64,000 nucleotides of DNA, taken from the NCBI GenBank assembly GCA_002400415.1, contig DGQP01000001.1:1-64000 (forward strand), given 5' to 3'. Origin of the DNA: Chitinophagaceae bacterium UBA4411. GTDB taxonomy: Bacteria; Bacteroidota; Bacteroidia; Chitinophagales; Chitinophagaceae. Under the pieces are notes generated by a model, which searched no databases, was not told where the DNA came from, and saw only the letters and a program-made list of their open reading frames with translations. Numbering within the stretch: position 1 is the stretch's first letter; every line of letters begins with the position of its first letter. The translations under genes were made by a program, and so were the position numbers. Below, piece after piece: positions 1 through 8,484 of the stretch.

Positions 1-34
1 CCTGCACAAGGTAACCGATCATACTAGGTTTCAT
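1..34 (-). CDS. Possible start of an unidentified gene running off the left edge
   Basis: Reading the minus strand, an ATG at 34-32 opens a frame MKPSMIGYLVQ that stays open to the window edge. A purine-rich GGGAG lies about a dozen bases upstream of the ATG. Only 11 residues are visible, so no family can be named; the frame may also be chance. Confidence 0.3.
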   Translation of the reverse strand, partial: MKPSMIGYLVQ

Positions 35-234
35 GTTTTGTTTCTCCCACTCTTATTAGTTAAATCCAGTCACAGTTTGATCTTCTTATTAATTTTAGGA
101 AGAATGTATATGCTCTTTAGAACGTGGTTTACGATATCCAGGGCATAGGATAGGATATCTAATGGAAGAAAGCAATGGAAATTTTTAATTGATTATAGGG
201 AGGCAATTAAATTTTCTATCTATGATGTTCCTGT

Positions 235-274
235 AAAGAAAAACGCTTTACAAGTAAATAACCTGCAAAGCGTT
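235..274 (-). terminator. Rho-independent terminator of tRNA-Lys
   Basis: On the minus strand AACGCTTT (274-267) pairs with AAAGCGTT (249-242); the stem can be extended through a G-T wobble and two more pairs, and it is followed by a T-rich run (TTTTTCTTT). It lies 15 bases past the tRNA-Lys 3' end, as expected for its terminator. Confidence 0.7.
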
Positions 275-288
275 ATATCTATTTCCAG

Positions 289-361
289 TGATCCCGCTGG
301 GACTCGAACCCAGGGCCCATACATTAAAAGTGTATTGCTCTACCAACTGAGCTACGAGATC
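289..361 (-). tRNA. tRNA-Lys (anticodon TTT)
   Basis: The minus strand folds as a complete 73-base cloverleaf. The acceptor stem is GATCTCG with CGGGATC (one G-T pair) and the discriminator base is A at 289. The D arm contains AGCTCAGTTGGTAGAGC, the anticodon loop is CTTTTAA giving anticodon TTT (Lys), and the T arm contains GGTTCGAGTCC. The CCA end is not encoded. Upstream there is a good Bacteroidota promoter and downstream a hairpin terminator, so it appears to be a single-gene unit. Confidence 0.96.
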
Positions 362-395
362 AACCTGTTCCTTCCTCCTTTCGGATTTGGGAGTG

Positions 396-426
396 CAAAA
401 ATACAGTCTCACTGCTTTCAGTCCAA
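396..426 (-). promoter_or_regulatory. Bacteroidota-type promoter of tRNA-Lys
   Basis: On the minus strand TTG (426-424) is followed after 20 bases by TATTTTTG (403-396), an exact match to the TAnnTTTG -7 box of Bacteroidota sigma-ABfr promoters. It ends about 35 bases before the tRNA 5' end. Confidence 0.6.
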
Positions 427-506
427 AAATATTTCAGCCTGTTTTCAACATTATTTCAACTGATTTTCAAGCCGAAATAAAGGATCCGGGTTCTTCAAAA
501 AATATA

Positions 507-533
507 TTGTTGCACATTTTTAAAGTAGGTTTG
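507..533 (+). promoter_or_regulatory. Promoter of the SDR gene
   Basis: TTG at 507-509 and TAGGTTTG at 526-533 (TAnnTTTG) are separated by 16 bases. The box ends 20 bases before the ATG at 554, giving a short leader, and supports that start codon. Confidence 0.5.
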
Positions 534-553
534 CGCATTAACCCAGTTGAAGC

Positions 554-1363
554 ATGTCAAATTACTTTACAAATAAAGTGGTGGTCGTTACCGGCGGTAC
601 CGATGGTATTGGTAAAGCCCTGGTAGAAGCCTTACTGAATATGGGCGCCAAAGTCGCTACCTGTGGCCGTAATTATGATAAACTATACCAGCTGCAATCT
701 CAGCATCCGTCTGCCGCCCTGCATACCATGGTCGCAGACGTGAGCAGCGAAAATGATTGCCGTCGTTTTATGGAAACCACAATCAAATTCTTTGGTGGTG
801 TGGATATCCTGATCAATAATGCCGGCATTTCTATGCGGGCTGTTCTGAAAGATGTTTCTATGGATGCTATCCGGAAAGTGATGGATATCAATTTTTATGG
901 TGCTGTTTACTGTACTAAATATGCTCTCCAATCCATTATTGAACGAAAAGGAACGATTGTTGGCGTCTCTTCCATTGCCGGTTACCGCGGTTTACCGGGG
1001 AGAAGCGGTTATTCCGCCAGTAAATATGCCCTGCAGGGATGGCTGGAAGCTGTTAAAACGGAGCTTTTATATGACGGGGTACATGTGATGTGGGTATGCC
1101 CGGGTTTTACCACTTCCAATATCCGGAACGCTGCCTTAAATAAAGATGCCGAAGCACATGGAGAAACGCCAATGGACGAAGGCAGCATGATGAGTGCGGA
1201 AGAATGTGCCGGTCATATCCTCAAAGCAGTGAGGAAGAAAAAAAGAACCCTGGTACTCACCTTCACCGGCAAAAGAACGGTGTTCCTGAATAAATTCTTT
1301 CCCCGGCTGGCTGATAAATTAGTGTATAAATTTTTCTTTAAAGGCGGTCAGCTCATTAAGTAA
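554..1363 (+). CDS. SDR-family NAD(P)-dependent oxidoreductase
   Basis: A classical short-chain dehydrogenase/reductase of 269 residues, predicted to reduce or oxidise a carbonyl/alcohol pair in the cytoplasm. The cofactor-binding TGGTDGIG is at residues 13-20, NNAG at 88-91, and the catalytic triad is Ser140, Tyr153 and Lys157 (YSASK). The substrate cannot be told from sequence. The basic, hydrophobic C-terminus (about 235-269) resembles SDRs that touch membranes or lipid substrates, such as 3-ketosphinganine reductase-like or DHRS7-like members; this is inference. It stands first in a same-strand run with the SAM hydrolase-like gene 69 bases downstream and has its own promoter box. Confidence 0.9.
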   Translation: MSNYFTNKVVVVTGGTDGIGKALVEALLNMGAKVATCGRNYDKLYQLQSQHPSAALHTMVADVSSENDCRRFMETTIKFFGGVDILINNAGISMRAVLKDVSMDAIRKVMDINFYGAVYCTKYALQSIIERKGTIVGVSSIAGYRGLPGRSGYSASKYALQGWLEAVKTELLYDGVHVMWVCPGFTTSNIRNAALNKDAEAHGETPMDEGSMMSAEECAGHILKAVRKKKRTLVLTFTGKRTVFLNKFFPRLADKLVYKFFFKGGQLIK

Positions 1364-1432
1364 AACTGCGGATAATACAGCCTGCTGCGTATAGCGCTTT
1401 AACTTTTGCATTTTTACTTCTAACTTCATTAC

Positions 1433-2260
1433 ATGCCTTTACTAACCCTTACCTCTGATATTGGCGGCCAGGATTACCTGGTCAGTGCAGTAAAGGCACA
1501 ACTATTACAAACCAACCCTGCTTTTACTATCATTGATATTTCACACAGCATTCCTCCTTTCAATTACCCCCAGGCAGCCTATGTATGCCGCAGTGCTGTG
1601 AAGAATTTCCCGGAGTTCACTTATCATATTATTCTTGTAAACCTGTTTGAAAAAAAACCGGAGCACCTGCTGCTTGCCTTTCATAATAACCAGTATTTTC
1701 TTTGCGCTGATAATGGCTTGCTGACCATGATTCTCGAAGGAAAACCCGAGTTGGTGATCGGCATCCCGCTGGATAAAACAGCTATAAAAAATACGATTTA
1801 CTGTACCGAAGTGATGGGTAAAGCGGTGAATCAGCTGGTAAACGGCGAGTCTATAAAAAATATCGGCATTCCGGATACCGGGTATGTCGAAAAATTACAT
1901 TTACGTCCGCTGCTGGACAACCAATGGATAGAAGGCCAGATCATCTTTATCGACAATTTTGAGAATGTGATCGTCAATATTACCCGGGAACAATTTGAAG
2001 AACAACGAAAAGGCCGGAGTTTCCGTATCGTTTTTAAAAGGGATGAAGTGATTGACCGCATCAGTGAGTCCTATGCAGATGTGGCGGAGGGGGAAAAGCT
2101 GGCCATTTTCAACAGCGCCGGTTACCTGGAGATTGCTATTAATAAAGGCAATGCCGCGGGATTATTTGGCTTAAAAGGCTTTTCTGAAAAATCGCGGCAA
2201 TCATCCCAACTCATGCAAAGCCAGTTATCATACCAGACCGTGCGGGTTTATTTTGAATAA
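1433..2260 (+). CDS. SAM hydroxide adenosyltransferase (DUF62 / S-adenosylmethionine hydrolase family)
   Basis: A 275-residue member of the fluorinase-like family that usually catalyses hydrolysis of S-adenosylmethionine to adenosine and methionine. The N-terminal domain (1-165) begins with the family motif around TSDIGGQD, whose Asp9 is the expected ribose-binding residue. The C-terminal beta-barrel domain (about 170-275) contains IFIDNFENVIVNI, the counterpart of the conserved D-FGN-NI stretch. Halogenase activity is not suggested: most genomic homologues are hydrolases. The biological role (SAM balance) is uncertain. The next gene, a nucleotidase, begins 18 bases downstream, so the two are probably co-transcribed. 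Confidence 0.85.
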   Translation: MPLLTLTSDIGGQDYLVSAVKAQLLQTNPAFTIIDISHSIPPFNYPQAAYVCRSAVKNFPEFTYHIILVNLFEKKPEHLLLAFHNNQYFLCADNGLLTMILEGKPELVIGIPLDKTAIKNTIYCTEVMGKAVNQLVNGESIKNIGIPDTGYVEKLHLRPLLDNQWIEGQIIFIDNFENVIVNITREQFEEQRKGRSFRIVFKRDEVIDRISESYADVAEGEKLAIFNSAGYLEIAINKGNAAGLFGLKGFSEKSRQSSQLMQSQLSYQTVRVYFE

Positions 2261-2278
2261 TAAAGAACAGGATACAAT

Positions 2279-2797
2279 ATGAAAAGAATTGCAATTGACA
2301 TGGACGGCGTGATGGCAGATGTGATGGAGCTCTTCCTGGATTACCATGAAAGAGATTTTGGCCAGCGAAAATCCCCGGAAGAAATTAACGGGTTGTCAGA
2401 ACGGGAAGCTTTCCCCAAAGCAAAAGAATATGTTCATTCTAAAGGTTTTTTTCGCCATGCACAGGTTATGAAGGGCAGCCAGGAAGTAATTGAACGGCTT
2501 CACCGGCATTATGAGATTTTCATTGTTTCAGCTGCCACCGAATTCCCGCAAAGCCTGCAAGAAAAACAGGAGTGGCTGAATGAACATTTCCCCTTTATCA
2601 GCTGGCAGCAAATGGTGTTTTGCGGCCTGAAAACCATCATTACGGCCGATATCATGATTGATGACCGCTTCAGGAACCTGGACCCCTTCAAAGGAGATAC
2701 CTACCTGTTCTCACAGCACCATAACCTGCTTAAAGACCCGGGCAGGCACCGGCGGGTGCATTCATGGGCGGAAATAGCCGGGATTCTTTTACCATAA
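2279..2797 (+). CDS. 5'(3')-deoxyribonucleotidase (NT5C-type HAD phosphatase)
   Basis: A 172-residue HAD-superfamily phosphatase predicted to dephosphorylate (deoxy)nucleoside monophosphates. HAD motif I is DMDGV with nucleophile Asp7 and acid/base Asp9; motif II is probably IVSAATE (about 80-86), and the acidic motif IV is IDDR (about 129-132). Length and motif spacing match the NT5C family, including the C-terminal WAEI segment. It is 18 bases downstream of the SAM hydrolase-like gene and probably shares its transcript; both act on adenosine- or nucleotide-type compounds, which may be chance. Confidence 0.87.
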   Translation: MKRIAIDMDGVMADVMELFLDYHERDFGQRKSPEEINGLSEREAFPKAKEYVHSKGFFRHAQVMKGSQEVIERLHRHYEIFIVSAATEFPQSLQEKQEWLNEHFPFISWQQMVFCGLKTIITADIMIDDRFRNLDPFKGDTYLFSQHHNLLKDPGRHRRVHSWAEIAGILLP

Positions 2798-2843
2798 ATC
2801 CTTAAATATGAATGGTGGAATAGCAAATATTGGGCTGCTTCCC

Positions 2844-2851
2844 TATTTTTG
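2844..2851 (+). promoter_or_regulatory. TAnnTTTG -7 box before the DUF2723 gene
   Basis: TATTTTTG matches the Bacteroidota -7 consensus exactly and lies 59 bases before the ATG at 2911, inside a 113-base gap. No well-spaced -33 TTG is seen, so the call rests on the box alone. Confidence 0.35.
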
Positions 2852-2910
2852 CTTTCCTTCAATCCCCCTGCGTACAAGGGATTAAATGAGAATAAAATTT
2901 ATAGTCTATT

Positions 2911-5900
2911 ATGAACTTCAGAAAACTTAATAACCTTACCGGTTGGGCCGTGTTTTTTATTGCCTTTGCCACTTATTTTCTGACACGTGAGGCAAGAGGA
3001 AGCCTGTGGGATTGCGGCGAGTTTGTAGCCAGCGCTGATAAGATGCAGCTTCCCCACCCCCCGGGTGCCCCGCTATTCGTTTTGCTGGGCCGTTTCTTTA
3101 TCATCCTGTTTGGTGATAACGGGCAAACAGCTGCCAATGCAGTCAACTTCATGAGTGCCCTGGCCAGTGCCGCCACCATTTTATTCCTTTTCTGGAGTAT
3201 TACTCACTTTGCCCGGAAAATGTTTGTCACTACCGGTGAAGAGCTGACCGGCTCACAATCATTCACCGTAATGGCTGCCGGTGTGGTCGGTGGATTAGCA
3301 TATACATTTTCGGATTCCTTCTGGTTCAGTGCTGTTGAAGGCGAGGTATATGCCTTATCTTCTTTCTTCACAGCCCTGGTATTCTGGGCCATGCTGAAAT
3401 GGGAACATGCTGATGAACATGCAGGTAATGACCCGGGAGCAAGAGCAAGATCAGACCGCTGGATCATTTTCCTTTTCTTTATGATGGGGCTCTCTATTGG
3501 TGTTCACTTACTGAACCTGTTGAGCATCCCGGCTGTGGTAATGATCTATTATTACCGCCGCTACCAGGTAAGTACCAAGGGCGCAATCTTTGCTTTTATC
3601 ATAGGCTGTATCATCACCGGCCTGGTACAGGTTGGCGTTATACAATATTCCATGAAAGCTGCCGGGCAGTTTGATGTATTCTTTGTGAACTCTTTCAAAC
3701 TACCTTTCTTCAGCGGCTTTACCATTTACTTCCTGGCATTAGCAGCACTGATCGTATGGGCGCTTCGCTTTACAGAAAAAAGCATTTCACAAACAAAACT
3801 TATCATCTGGTTCACTCTCTTCCTGGGCCTTTCGTTACTGCCTTTTATTGTCAGTACGGGTTCTGACGGCGTCAAAGTGCTTAAGTTTTTATTAGTGGCA
3901 GGTCTGGCAGCGCTGATCGGCTATTTTCTGAAAGCTTCGGCACTGAGAGTATTGAAACTGACTCTCTGGTGTTATGCCTTCATGATGCTGGGTTACTTTA
4001 TGTACTTCACCACGCTGATCCGTTCCAATGCAGACCCGGCCATTGATATGAATAATGTTGACAATCCTATTACCCTTGTTTATTATCTCAGCCGTGAACA
4101 ATATGGAGAAGCCCCGTTATTATACGGGCCGCATTATTCAGCCGATTATAAATACGGGGAAGATGGCTATCCCGTATTCAAAGACGGGGAAATGAAATAT
4201 GTAAAAGGTAAAGACAAATATATTGCTATCGGCAAGCAACGTGATGTGCAGTATGAAAGTGCAGATATGCAATTATTCCCGCGGATCTGGGACCCCAGCA
4301 ACGACCAGGGACATGCCGATTTCTATGTTGCCTGGTTAAACCTCGGGCAGGAACCCAGTCCGGTTACCGGAAGAACAAGAAATTCCCCCCCAACGATGGG
4401 TGATAATATAAGATGGTTCTTTACTTACCAGAATGGCTTTATGTACTGGCGTTATTTCATGTGGAATTTTGCCGGTAAACAAAATGATGTGCAGGGATTT
4501 GGCAACCGCAGAGATGGTAACTGGATCAGTGGTATCCCGGTTATTGATAACAGCCGGCTTGGTGATCAAAATATGCTGCCTGACAGCCTGAAAGAGAATA
4601 AAGCCCATAATAAATTATACCTGATACCTTTTATACTCGGTATACTTGGTTGTGTGTACCAGTTCGTAAGAAATAAAAAAGACTGGGTGGTAAACTTCCT
4701 GCTCTTTTTCTTTACAGGTATTGCGGTTGTGCTCTACCTGAACCAGCCCGGCAACCAGCCCCGTGAACGGGATTATGCATATGTGGGTTCCTTCTATGCT
4801 TTTGCTATCTGGATCGGTCTTTCTGTAGTTGCTTTTGTAAGGCTGGCCCGTGAAAAAGCAGACCATCTCACATTCACTAATACATTAACCTATGGCGCTG
4901 CCCTTACTTTCCTGATCATGCTGATGAGTACTGCCAGCGAAACACCCGGCGGTATGTTTATGTCAGCTATCGCTTCTTCCGTAATTTATGTTGCAGCCGT
5001 AGCAGCAATTACGTACCTCGTAAGGGCTGTTTCATCCGCCGGACAAAATGCCGGAGTGCTGAATATCGTTACAGGAGTTGTTTGTCTTGCTGCACCATTA
5101 TTAATGGCACAGCAGGAATGGGATGATCATAACCGCAGCAAGAAAACACTGGCGCCGGATATGGCAAAAGATTACTTAGAAAGTTGTGCACCGAATGCAA
5201 TCATTTTCACTTTTGGTGATAACGATACTTACCCGCTGTGGTATGCGCAGGAAGTGGAAGGTGTCCGCCCGGATATCCGCATTATCAATAATAGTTTGCT
5301 CGGTATTGACTGGTATATTAACCAGCTTCGCAGGAAGATCAATAATGCAGATACTGTTGATGTGATCTGGAGTGAAGAGCAGATAGAAGGCCATAACCGG
5401 GAGTTTCTCCGTTACCGTGCACAAGGTTCCAAAGAAACTTTCTATGACTTGTATGATGCCATGAAGAATGTAATCGGCAAGCCTTATATAGATCCTGAAA
5501 CAGGTCGTGATGTAGGAACAGGTGCATTCCCGGTGGCCCGTTTCAAAGTTCCCGTGGATACAATGCTCGTCAGGAAAAACGGGACTGCTAATGCTACAGA
5601 TGTTGTTTACCCGGAAATCAGGTTTGAAATACCGGAGAATAAATTGCAGGAAGGACTGGTACGCAGCGATCTTATTATTCTGAATATTATTGCTGCCAAC
5701 CAATGGAAACGCCCCATCTATTTCACCGCGCCGTATGGTTCATTAGGCTTTGGTGGTTTCCTTCGCAAGGACGGTCTCGCTTACCGCCTGGTTCCTGTTC
5801 AAACACAAAACCGTTCCACCAACTGGCTGATCAATATGGGAAGAACGGATGATAACCTGGATTTCATGGCCAATAATATGCTGAACAAATTTGTTTTTGA

Positions 5901-6414
5901 AAGTCAGCGGGGTGTTTATTTTGATGAAGAGAACAGGCGCCATGCACTCAACGTGCGCAGCACATATGGCGAGATTGCCGGTAATATGGCGGATGCAGGC
6001 AATAAAGCAGAAGCCCTGAAGCTGATCGAAAAAGCAGAGAAGCTGGTCAATAAATATGATCTGCCTTATGCCATGGTCAGCCGTGATAACGGACATAATA
6101 TCCAGAACATGTCTTACCTCGAAGCTTGTTATAAAGCAGGTAATACGCAACTGGCAAAAGAAATAAGTGCCGCATTGAAAAAAGATATGCAGCAGCAAAA
6201 AGCTTATTTCGATTACCTGCGCACCGAGAAAGAAGAAATGTTTGGTTTGTTTGATGGCCGTAACGGAGAAGCTGCCCAGAATGAATACTTCCTCCAGTTA
6301 CTGGATGCACTGGAGCAGAAATATGGTGCGGCACCAGTAGCTCCTGTTACCCCGGGAACAGAAGGAAACAAAAACATCCTGACACCGGCAAGGGACAGTG
6401 GTACGCCCAGATAA
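2911..6414 (+). CDS. DUF2723 / GT117-type membrane protein (TMEM260-like, protein O-mannosyltransferase fold)
   Basis: A 1167-residue inner-membrane protein with the Bacteroidota DUF2723 architecture. The N-terminal part (about 10-380) and a middle block (about 570-740) are rich in membrane helices. The first loop holds LWDCGEFVASADK and HPPGAPLF (about 30-55), the conserved DUF2723 region where the GT-C type acidic residue sits. A periplasmic part follows (about 760-1000; the stretch TFGDNDTYPLWY near 770 is typical), and the C-terminus (about 1020-1110) has TPR-like helices. The family is assigned to glycosyltransferase family 117 and related to protein O-mannosyltransferases, so transfer of a lipid-linked sugar to exported proteins is the likely role; the substrate is unknown. 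It is monocistronic, with a strong terminator downstream. Confidence 0.85.
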   Translation: MNFRKLNNLTGWAVFFIAFATYFLTREARGSLWDCGEFVASADKMQLPHPPGAPLFVLLGRFFIILFGDNGQTAANAVNFMSALASAATILFLFWSITHFARKMFVTTGEELTGSQSFTVMAAGVVGGLAYTFSDSFWFSAVEGEVYALSSFFTALVFWAMLKWEHADEHAGNDPGARARSDRWIIFLFFMMGLSIGVHLLNLLSIPAVVMIYYYRRYQVSTKGAIFAFIIGCIITGLVQVGVIQYSMKAAGQFDVFFVNSFKLPFFSGFTIYFLALAALIVWALRFTEKSISQTKLIIWFTLFLGLSLLPFIVSTGSDGVKVLKFLLVAGLAALIGYFLKASALRVLKLTLWCYAFMMLGYFMYFTTLIRSNADPAIDMNNVDNPITLVYYLSREQYGEAPLLYGPHYSADYKYGEDGYPVFKDGEMKYVKGKDKYIAIGKQRDVQYESADMQLFPRIWDPSNDQGHADFYVAWLNLGQEPSPVTGRTRNSPPTMGDNIRWFFTYQNGFMYWRYFMWNFAGKQNDVQGFGNRRDGNWISGIPVIDNSRLGDQNMLPDSLKENKAHNKLYLIPFILGILGCVYQFVRNKKDWVVNFLLFFFTGIAVVLYLNQPGNQPRERDYAYVGSFYAFAIWIGLSVVAFVRLAREKADHLTFTNTLTYGAALTFLIMLMSTASETPGGMFMSAIASSVIYVAAVAAITYLVRAVSSAGQNAGVLNIVTGVVCLAAPLLMAQQEWDDHNRSKKTLAPDMAKDYLESCAPNAIIFTFGDNDTYPLWYAQEVEGVRPDIRIINNSLLGIDWYINQLRRKINNADTVDVIWSEEQIEGHNREFLRYRAQGSKETFYDLYDAMKNVIGKPYIDPETGRDVGTGAFPVARFKVPVDTMLVRKNGTANATDVVYPEIRFEIPENKLQEGLVRSDLIILNIIAANQWKRPIYFTAPYGSLGFGGFLRKDGLAYRLVPVQTQNRSTNWLINMGRTDDNLDFMANNMLNKFVFESQRGVYFDEENRRHALNVRSTYGEIAGNMADAGNKAEALKLIEKAEKLVNKYDLPYAMVSRDNGHNIQNMSYLEACYKAGNTQLAKEISAALKKDMQQQKAYFDYLRTEKEEMFGLFDGRNGEAAQNEYFLQLLDALEQKYGAAPVAPVTPGTEGNKNILTPARDSGTPR

Positions 6415-6443
6415 TATTTATTAGTGAATTAGTGATATCTTTC

Positions 6444-6471
6444 AAAACCCCGGTTTTTACCGGGGTTTTTT
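6444..6471 (+). terminator. Rho-independent terminator after the DUF2723 gene
   Basis: AAAACCCCGG-TTTTTA-CCGGGGTTTTTT forms a GC-rich hairpin followed by a T tract, 30 bases after the stop codon. The flanking A and T runs make it potentially bidirectional. Confidence 0.85.
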
Positions 6472-6545
6472 AGTACCGAACCTCTTGCCAGCCCGGTTGT
6501 TATAATCCCGGATTCCATTATGGGATTTATCGTAAATTGTAATAG

Positions 6546-7643
6546 ATGAGAGGTTTCCATTTTACAAAATTTGATGCAGATGCTGAAGGGAAAGGCCGTT
6601 TTGAACAACTCCTGGACCTTTTTATGCAATTACTCACTTACACCAGCGGTGATGTAAGTGAAGCTATGCAATGGCTGAATGAACTGGACAAAAAATACCA
6701 GTTAACCGATGATGAATATGGCATGGGGGATTTTATTGATGAGCTGAAAGAGAAAGGTTATATCACCGGCGATAATGAACCGGGAGAAATCAGGATCACA
6801 CCCAAAACGGAACAGGGCATTCGTAAAAAGAGTTTGGAAGAGATATTCGGAAAACTTAAGAAGACAAAGCAGGGAGACCATCACAGTTTTAAACCCGGGC
6901 AGGGAGATGAATTGAATCCGGAAACAAGAAATTTCCGTTTCGGCGATATGCTGGAGCAGATCGATTTTACCGAAAGCATCCGCAATGCCCAAATCAATCA
7001 TGGTATTGAGAGTTTCAATATGCAGGAAGATGACCTGAGTATCCGGGAAACGGATTTCAAAGCACAAACTTCCACGGTACTGATGATCGATATTTCGCAT
7101 TCCATGATCTTATACGGGGAAGACAGGATCACACCGGCTAAAAAAGTGGCGATGGCCCTGAGTGAACTCATCAAAACAAAATACCCGAAAGACACATTGG
7201 ATATCGTGGTGTTTGGGAATGATGCCTGGCCGATTGAAGTCAAAGACCTTCCTTATTTACAGGTGGGGCCATATCATACAAATACGGTAGCAGGATTAGA
7301 ATTAGCGATGGATATATTACGCCGCAGGAAAAATCCCAACAAACAGATCTTTATGATCACGGATGGGAAACCAACCTGCCTGAAAATCGGGAAACGGTAT
7401 TACAAAAATAGTTTCGGCCTTGACAGGAAAGTGGTGAACCGCTGTATGAATCTGGCTGCACAATGTAAAAAACTGAAAATACCCATCACCACGTTCATGA
7501 TCGCCACTGACCCTTACCTGCAACGGTTTGTACAGGAATTCACAGAGACCAACAATGGAAAAGCCTTCTTTGCCTCATTGGATAAGCTGGGAGCTTTTAT
7601 ATTCAAGGATTTTGAAAGTGGAAAACGAAAGACTGTTTATTGA
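6546..7643 (+). CDS. VWA-domain protein (CoxE / MoxR-partner type)
   Basis: A 365-residue cytoplasmic protein with no signal peptide. An N-terminal helical part (1-170) includes a charged, His- and Lys-rich linker; the von Willebrand A domain spans about 175-350. The metal-ion-dependent adhesion site is intact: DISHS at 182-186, a Thr around 242 and the Asp of ITDGKPT near 272. In known systems such VWA proteins work with MoxR-type AAA+ ATPases as chaperones or metal-insertion machines. A MoxR-like ATPase lies 840 bases downstream on the same strand, and a lipoprotein gene begins one base after this stop codon, so the three probably form one operon. Confidence 0.85.
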   Translation: MRGFHFTKFDADAEGKGRFEQLLDLFMQLLTYTSGDVSEAMQWLNELDKKYQLTDDEYGMGDFIDELKEKGYITGDNEPGEIRITPKTEQGIRKKSLEEIFGKLKKTKQGDHHSFKPGQGDELNPETRNFRFGDMLEQIDFTESIRNAQINHGIESFNMQEDDLSIRETDFKAQTSTVLMIDISHSMILYGEDRITPAKKVAMALSELIKTKYPKDTLDIVVFGNDAWPIEVKDLPYLQVGPYHTNTVAGLELAMDILRRRKNPNKQIFMITDGKPTCLKIGKRYYKNSFGLDRKVVNRCMNLAAQCKKLKIPITTFMIATDPYLQRFVQEFTETNNGKAFFASLDKLGAFIFKDFESGKRKTVY

Positions 7644-7644
7644 T

Positions 7645-8340
7645 ATGACAAAAAGAAATCCATACAGCTCTTTTCTGCTATTATTTGCACAAATATTGTT
7701 TCTGCTAAGTTGTGGCCGGGGAAACAATAAACAAGATCATTTAGTATCAACAATTATTTCATCCGACTCCGTTATCATTTATAGTGATAAATTTGAAAAC
7801 AATACCCAGGTTCAAAAGATTGGTTTAGATGAAAAGAAATTTAGAGAAGTTCTTGCCGATAAAAAGAACAAAGCCAGCAAACCAATAACTGTTTTACTGA
7901 AACTTTCTCCAGATGGTGAGCAAGAAGGAATAATAGGCTCTGTTTATAATGTTATTAAATGGTCTAAAGAACTCGGGATTGCCAGCTTTGTAATTTCTGA
8001 CGGCGAAGACAAAACTATCGCCCGGTTTAATTCTGCAGACGACACATGGCGTTATATTGATTCTGTTGTTAGTCAACCAGTCACATTAGAATTGAATCTT
8101 CCAAAAGAGGAGGAAGAACCTGTTACACAGGTAAGAACAAAAAATGCCCTGACTTGTATTCTTTTCAGCAACGAAAAAATTTATTGTTACCAGGACAGCG
8201 ATTTTAAGCAGGGAAAATACTATTCGATTGACGGGGAGAATAGTTTCAGAAACGAATTACTCCGCGTCAAAAAAACAAAAGGCGATGACCTCACCGTAAT
8301 CATAAACCAGCAAAGAATACAACTTACAAATCAGCGATAG
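7645..8340 (+). CDS. Lipoprotein with two possible ExbD-like halves
   Basis: A 231-residue predicted lipoprotein. The ATG at 7645, one base after the upstream TGA, is chosen because it gives a textbook signal: MTKR, a hydrophobic stretch, then lipobox LLSC with Cys23. An upstream in-frame start at 7528 would overlap the VWA gene by 116 bases and bury the signal peptide. The mature part has two similar blocks (about 40-135 and 160-231), each with a short strand (VIIYSD; KIYCYQ), a helix and a strand (ITVLLKLSP; LTVIIN), which resemble the ExbD periplasmic domain. That similarity is by eye and weak. The gene looks more AT-rich than its neighbours and separates the VWA gene from its ATPase. Function is unknown. 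Confidence 0.75.
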   Translation: MTKRNPYSSFLLLFAQILFLLSCGRGNNKQDHLVSTIISSDSVIIYSDKFENNTQVQKIGLDEKKFREVLADKKNKASKPITVLLKLSPDGEQEGIIGSVYNVIKWSKELGIASFVISDGEDKTIARFNSADDTWRYIDSVVSQPVTLELNLPKEEEEPVTQVRTKNALTCILFSNEKIYCYQDSDFKQGKYYSIDGENSFRNELLRVKKTKGDDLTVIINQQRIQLTNQR

Positions 8341-8484
8341 ACATATTGGATGAAATGACAATAAATAAAATTAAAACGTATACAGTTGTAAAATTACCTG
8401 AAGCAGAAGAGTTGTTTTTATTGAAACACTGAATATCTCAGATCGTAAAAAAAATCTTCTAACAAAAGCACCGAAAAATAACTT

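Noticed and set aside
387..626. 79-codon plus-strand frame before and into the SDR gene
   Set aside because: It overlaps the SDR start and the promoter box in another frame and resembles no protein.
1433..2260. Fluorinase or chlorinase
   Set aside because: The family resemblance is to the common SAM hydrolases, and no organohalogen biosynthesis genes lie nearby.
5176..5703. 175-codon minus-strand frame inside the DUF2723 gene
   Set aside because: A shadow of the strongly supported plus-strand gene; no signal or domain of its own.
8355..8432. 25-residue frame (MTINKIKTYTVV...) between the lipoprotein and ATPase genes
   Set aside because: No hydrophobic segment, no clear ribosome site and no recognisable similarity; could be a gene remnant, but support is too thin.
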